Assembly: GCF_020520425.1 (NCBI RefSeq)
Contig: NC_079492.1
Coordinates: 139,132,361 to 139,196,360, forward strand
Origin: Spinacia oleracea
Taxonomy: Eukaryota > Streptophyta > Magnoliopsida > Caryophyllales > Amaranthaceae
Length of the DNA: 64,000 nucleotides
Direction: 5' to 3'
This document shows positions 59,501-64,000 of this stretch, in pieces. How positions within the stretch are numbered: the stretch's first letter is position 1; each line of letters opens with the position of its first letter. The position numbers and the translations under genes were made by a program. The notes under the pieces are model-generated. The model was not told the DNA's origin. It saw nothing but the letters and a program-made list of their open reading frames with translations, and ran no database searches.

Positions 59501-62500
59501 AAGCAGATGTATCTATGTTGTCTTTCATAGCCACGAACAAATACTGTGGTAATAGGGGGAAAAAAAAAACAATATCATAAGTCATAACATGAATAAGTAC
59601 TACTTTTGGGGTAGGCAGAAATGACAAAAGGCAAAACACACACACACACACTAGGTTCATAACGAAGTGATCAACAAAATACTTGGTCAAAACAATTGAG
59701 TTTAATAGTTTATGCAAGGCTGCCCCTTGTCCAAAAAGATACAATTAAGCTATATAAGGAACTACACCAACATAATTGTTGTAATTTGAACTGATATACC
59801 AACAGCCAACAAATGCACGTCAGCTAACTGCCTAACCTACAGTCTAGTTATGATCTGTGTGTACAACATTATCCAATTCTGCAGAGTAAAATGACCCATT
59901 TAACTCCTTTCTTCACTCACAAGCATTGCCACTCCCAAACCCTAAGGGAAACAGTTAACAAGTTTGATCATGAAAATTAAGTATCACATTGTCATTGGCA
60001 ACAACAAACTCATAGCAAACCATGAAAGCAGTTCCTGTCATCTTTTCTAGATGAAATTTTTAGTTTGAGATTCTTAGCTTCTAATAATATTGTTTTACAG
60101 TGTAACTCTTGTATGCTCTCTACTTTTCTTCTCACTCATCTTCTCTCGCCCCATACCTCCTCCACTTTTGTTTTCTCCAGCATGTTGTGTTTTCCCACTT
60201 AACTTAGTTCTCTTTCCCAAACATTCTCCTTTCTCACATCCTTTTTCATGCTTCCTATTCCCTTTTTTCTTCAACCTTTGCATCACTATTAATTTGTAAA
60301 ACCCTTCTCTTCTGTTGATCCAGTGATAAGATGTTGGTCTATCCATTGAAGCTCCCAAGCCACTATTCTTTGGCTGTGTATTACAAGTTACATCGGAAAA
60401 AATCAAATGGCTTTTCAGCATGTCTATACTGCATACTCATTCTGATTTCTGAAGTGGCATCCTGTCATTATAATTTCAAACAGAAGTATAAGGAAACAGC
60501 CCTTCTGTCATTAAAAGGGTCAGGTTGTTCACAAATCCACATACATTTTCCTATACAACTCAAGAAAGGACCTAATCTAAAAATCCAAACTCATCATTCT
60601 TCTAAAGCCAACAGGAGTACGGTTAATCCGTTAATGTTGACATGTACAACAGCTGTTGAATGTCGTAAGCCATAAATTCCAATTTCAAATTTGCTCATTT
60701 TCACAATTCTTTCATTGCCCCATTGGCCATTCACAAATGTACAAGAGATGTTTAATGATTAAAAATTACGGAGAATACTCTTCTTCTGAAGGGAAAAAGA
60801 TATTTAAAACGCTGACGATTGAACCAGAAACATACATAATGTCAGAGCGATAGTATCATAACCACCCTCACCTGAAGTATTTAACACTCGGATTCATTTC
60901 ATGCTGCTAAAGTTTCAGTGAGTTAAACAAATAGAAAAAATGACATGAAGACTTCAAGTTCACTAGAATATACTCATATAGTCCCATTCCACCAAAACCA
61001 TGAATACTTATGAAGAAATTGGGCAAGAGAAGGAAAAAAAACTGTTGACCGATGAGTGATTAAAGGACAGCAAACTTAATGATTGGTTGAAATCTTTGTA
61101 CATATGAACATTGCTGCTGTTGAAACATATGGCAACTTCTCAGTATCTCAGGCCTAGAGTCCCTCTGAATTAAGTGGATTAGGACTCCTATTTAAAGAAT
61201 AAGGCTTTCTGGAATTATAATGCAGTGCTGTGCTACTGACTCAACACCTCTGTCCTCAATGTCCACCACATATTCTGGATCAAGTAGGTAGCTGATAAAT
61301 AGAACAGGGACTAAAAGAAGTTTCGATATCCAGGAATGCTGGAAATTATCTATCAGAGGAATATACCATCCAGGAGCAATAGAGTTTCAAGCTTATTAAA
61401 AAAGACAAAGAAGTAACTTATAATCAAATAAACTTCAGGCACTCTTGGCTTATAGTGAAAAGAACCACAACAGCTGAAAACTGATACATTGGATGCATCG
61501 ACAAGCAACAAACAATACAATTTTGTAATTTAACACCCGATTTTAATTAAATCTTCATCTTGAGTATGTTGTTACTGGAAATATTGAGAAAATTAAGAGG
61601 ATAAGGAGAAAATCAGCAGGTGCACAAAGGGTATACAAGGATGCAAAGGGTATTCATATTCACTGGAAATTAAAATTTTCCTAGATTAGCATCCTCTCTC
61701 ATGTGTTGACCATAGAATTTCACAATTCATCAGGATCTTCCCAATGTGATGCATTTAGACTAGGTTTGGTTTCTCAGCTATTGGGTTCCTATTCCTACCA
61801 AGTAAACGGTCATATATACTAAAGCATACTAGATAATTTAATAGTATACAGGAAATTTTTGGTTTGCCGATATAAAAATGCTCTTTTTTACCTAAGAAAT
61901 AAACTAATCATGGTCAAAGGGAAAATAATAAGCTAAAGAAATCTGTTGGCTAATCAAGTGAGAATCCAAGGAGACACTTTACCATTGTGTGTAACATGAA
62001 ATCAATAGTAAATCCCATAATCACCAGCCAAATATCCAAGAATCTCCAACCTGCTATTACAAGCCAGTCCACTCCACAATCAGTGAATGAGGTTCCAAAA
62101 CTTACTCTACAAGATCCTCTATATATAGCACCAGTCTTAGAAATCTATTGCTAAAGTTGTTGGACACCTACAGCTATCATACTATTAAACTTCAGTTAAA
62201 ACTTCAGAGTGACAGTCCTCCTATCCATTTTGGGATTTTCAAACTCAATTGTCCTAACAGTTCAACTCATTCCATGCATTAGGTTTAATAATTCACTAAA
62301 AGTTACGGGGTATTCTTTTGGGTTCTTCTACACTTCTCTTAAAATACAACAAAGACGCATGAAAGCCAAGCGGGAAAAATGGGGGTAATAGAATTGACTC
62401 ATGACTTTACAGTATGAACGTATGAATGTTGACTCGTAAATAAACAAGTGAAGGTATTTTTCACCACTTAATAGTGTAATGCTCTTTATCCCTGTGAAAT

Positions 62501-63648
62501 AATGACTGACAAGAAACATGATTACCACATAACAGAAGATTAAGTTAAGGGCGTCATTGGTATATCAGCCAATAAACTCCAACTAGACAGCAATCCAAGT
62601 CTTTTTAGGCATACCCCTCCCCTAGACATCCCCAACCCCAATTACAGTACTCCGCAGGGGGGAACAAACAAACAGGTAGTTGGATAGAACAAAAACTATT
62701 ACTTTGATATGGAACTCCATCCATTTCTAATACAAGTCATTTTCTCTTTTCTGAGATTCAACTTTAAACACAACTACTCATATACTATATTAATAAAACA
62801 TGTAGTCGTAAATCGTAATAGTTAATACTCCCTCCGTTCCTGAATATTATCAACACTAGTATTTGCGCATACTTTTAGGAAGTTTTGTGGGTAGTACATG
62901 AAAATGAATAAACTACTGTGCAAGAGGAGTTAATGAGGATATTCTAATTGTTTGTGGGAGAAAGATGATAATGAATTGGTGCAAGTGGGGTTAGTAAGAG
63001 AGAGAAACAATAAACAATAGTTACAAGTGGGGTTAGTATGAGAGAGAAACAATAAAGAAATAGTGGTCCCTTGCCAAAACAGGAAGTGTCGCAAGTATTC
63101 AAAAACAGAGGGAGTATATTTCTAGTTTCGTCTTTGAAAATACTTTCATAATACAGATTTTTACTTTTTTTACAAGTGTAGAGTGCGAGAAATGGTTGGA
63201 AATCGGCCTCAAAAGGAAAAAACGGCAAGAATTCTAAAACAGCATGTGTACAAGATAAGTTTCCTGTCCAAACGAAAAAGTAGTTCAATCGAAGCTTGCA
63301 ACAGAGCAAAGGAAATATATGCTTACAATTTTCTCTTCTTTTGAGATTATTATGTCCTTAGAGATGTGAAAATCAACCAAGTGAGTCCCATATCCTGGCT
63401 GCAACAAAGACGAGAAACATGAAGTACACAATTTCAAAAAGTAGTCAGAAATAGGTTCAAGCTTTCCCATTCAATGAAGTAGGGGAGTATGGCTATAAAG
63501 AATTAAAAAAAATGAAAAGCTAGACTCAAAGGGATGATAGAATCCTTTTACCCAAAGTAAAGGAAATAATGCAATACATAAGGATTAGAGGCCTACCTCA
63601 ACTTCAAAAAACGCAAGAATGTGGCCTAATTTGAACCTTGGATAAAAC
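53579..63648 (-). CDS. PIAL-type SP-RING SUMO ligase, 3' eleven exons (partial)
   Basis: Minus-strand exons: 63597-63648, 63327-63398, 59476-59543, 59349-59397, 59175-59259, 58977-59078, 56198-56249, 55624-55675, 55382-55498, 54327-55202 and 53579-54217. All phases agree and they give about 720 residues. Order: the conserved N-terminal region (YPRFKLGHILAFFEVE, YGTHLVDFHISKD, FVAMKDNIDTSACIVTPRQA, LPTVVNSSLKYGINLLQVVG), then the SP-RING: IIEGPSRVSLNCPIS, MPVKGNLCKHYQ, CFDFSYYVEIMSKRPSWRCP, SCNQSACFTDLRVDQ. A long low-complexity C-terminal part follows with a 14-residue tandem repeat. Arabidopsis PIAL1/PIAL2 promote SUMO chain formation and also act in gene silencing; that role is inferred here. 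The gene starts beyond the right edge. The intron after 55382 uses a GC donor. Confidence 0.9.
54095..54214 (-). repeat. 42-bp in-frame tandem repeat in the last PIAL exon
   Basis: Two full 42-bp units and one partial unit (54095-54136, 54137-54178, 54179-54214), encoding repeated HQTLSQPPHLMHNK. The copies are nearly identical, indicating recent expansion without frame loss. Confidence 0.9.
57771..57925. mobile_element. Stowaway-like MITE in a PIAL intron
   Basis: Left ttccttcttcccttattgtt and right aacaaaaaggggcggagtga are approximately complementary, ending before TA. Confidence 0.45.
58202..58424. mobile_element. Stowaway-type MITE in a PIAL intron
   Basis: Left end ttccctccattttttaaaat, right end taaaaaggagggag followed by TA. 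Inner arms (acacttttaactaactagtt / aagtgtatagtttaaa) also pair in part. Confidence 0.6.
59544..62820. other. Intron of the PIAL gene, nothing else recognised
   Basis: Most of the 3.8-kb intron between exons 63327-63398 and 59476-59543. No nested gene or complete element was seen in this part. A (CA)n run lies near 59637-59650. Confidence 0.5.
62828..63114. mobile_element. Stowaway-type MITE in a PIAL intron
   Basis: Ends ctccctccgttcctgaatat and gtattcaaaaacagagggag are complementary and flanked by TA. A gttagta(a/t)gagagagaaacaat segment is tandemly duplicated inside (about 62990-63060). Confidence 0.8.
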
Positions 63649-64000
63649 CTACAAGTGCAGGGGAACCACAGTTAATTAAACAAGAAGAAATACACAAAAT
63701 TTTAGTTACAGATTTCTTTTTCTAAGAATTCTAACCAAGAAAAAATTTTGAATGAAGGAAAATCAGTCTATTACATAGAGAAGCATTACATTATCCTCCA
63801 ATGAACAAATTAGCAAAAGTTCACACTCAAATTACAGTTTTGTTTGAGTGCCTTTTCATTTAAACAGATATTTCGGCTAAAGAACAACCTCTACACATCT
63901 TTTCCCAAAAGAAGACTTGCTCCTAAAGGACTTCTCAAGGACCGAGGAAGTACTATCCAAAAACTAGGCCATAACTAATCTAACCGCAGGGGGGGAGGGG

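Overview
The window is plant nuclear DNA from a eudicot. Intron-containing genes of plant families lie in a sea of plant transposons: Stowaway, hAT, CACTA, mariner, Ty1/copia, LTR and LINE elements. The many Stowaway termini of the CTCCCTCCGT type would suit a Caryophyllales/Amaranthaceae genome, but the species is an inference. There are no bacterial-style genes, operons or CRISPR arrays.

Layout. 1-2.8 kb: 5' end of a glycosyl hydrolase 9 endoglucanase gene (minus; exons 1-2 visible). 4.0-4.5 kb: non-autonomous hAT element with a perfect 8-bp target duplication. 4.8-9.7 kb: almost intact Ty1/copia retrotransposon (minus) whose gag-pol frame is broken by one stop codon. 10.4-14.6 kb: small transposons, including two LINE-machinery insertions with clear target duplications. 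15.6-16.0 kb: long fold-back element. 16.8-19.8 kb: complete two-exon group IIc WRKY transcription factor gene whose intron holds two MITEs in inverted orientation. 20.2-24.6 kb: a CACTA element containing an LTR, which itself contains a 2.7-kb solo LTR.

25.7-36.1 kb is the most unusual part. It is a 10.4-kb mariner-like element bounded by Stowaway-type ends. It holds (i) a broken DD39D transposase gene on the minus strand, (ii) an unrecognised two-exon gene on the plus strand predicting a 173-aa protein with an N-myristoylation-like start, and (iii) between them about 1.9 kb of tandem stem-loop units. At least four of these units carry C/D-box snoRNA-like boxes with compensating terminal stems, and other pairs of units show covarying stems. 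A 3.4-kb CACTA element that captured two exons of the splicing factor CWC22 has landed inside the transposase gene.

36.5-51.2 kb: complete nine-exon gene for a 1492-aa WD40 protein related to the WDR7/Rabconnectin-3 beta family (Arabidopsis At4g11270 type). Its introns contain a tandem 300-350-bp repeat, MITEs and a LINE relic. 53.6-63.6 kb (minus, running off the right edge): eleven 3' exons of a PIAL-type SP-RING SUMO ligase, including one GC-AG intron. The genes show no functional clustering, as expected for a plant chromosome. What links them is the transposon history around and inside them.
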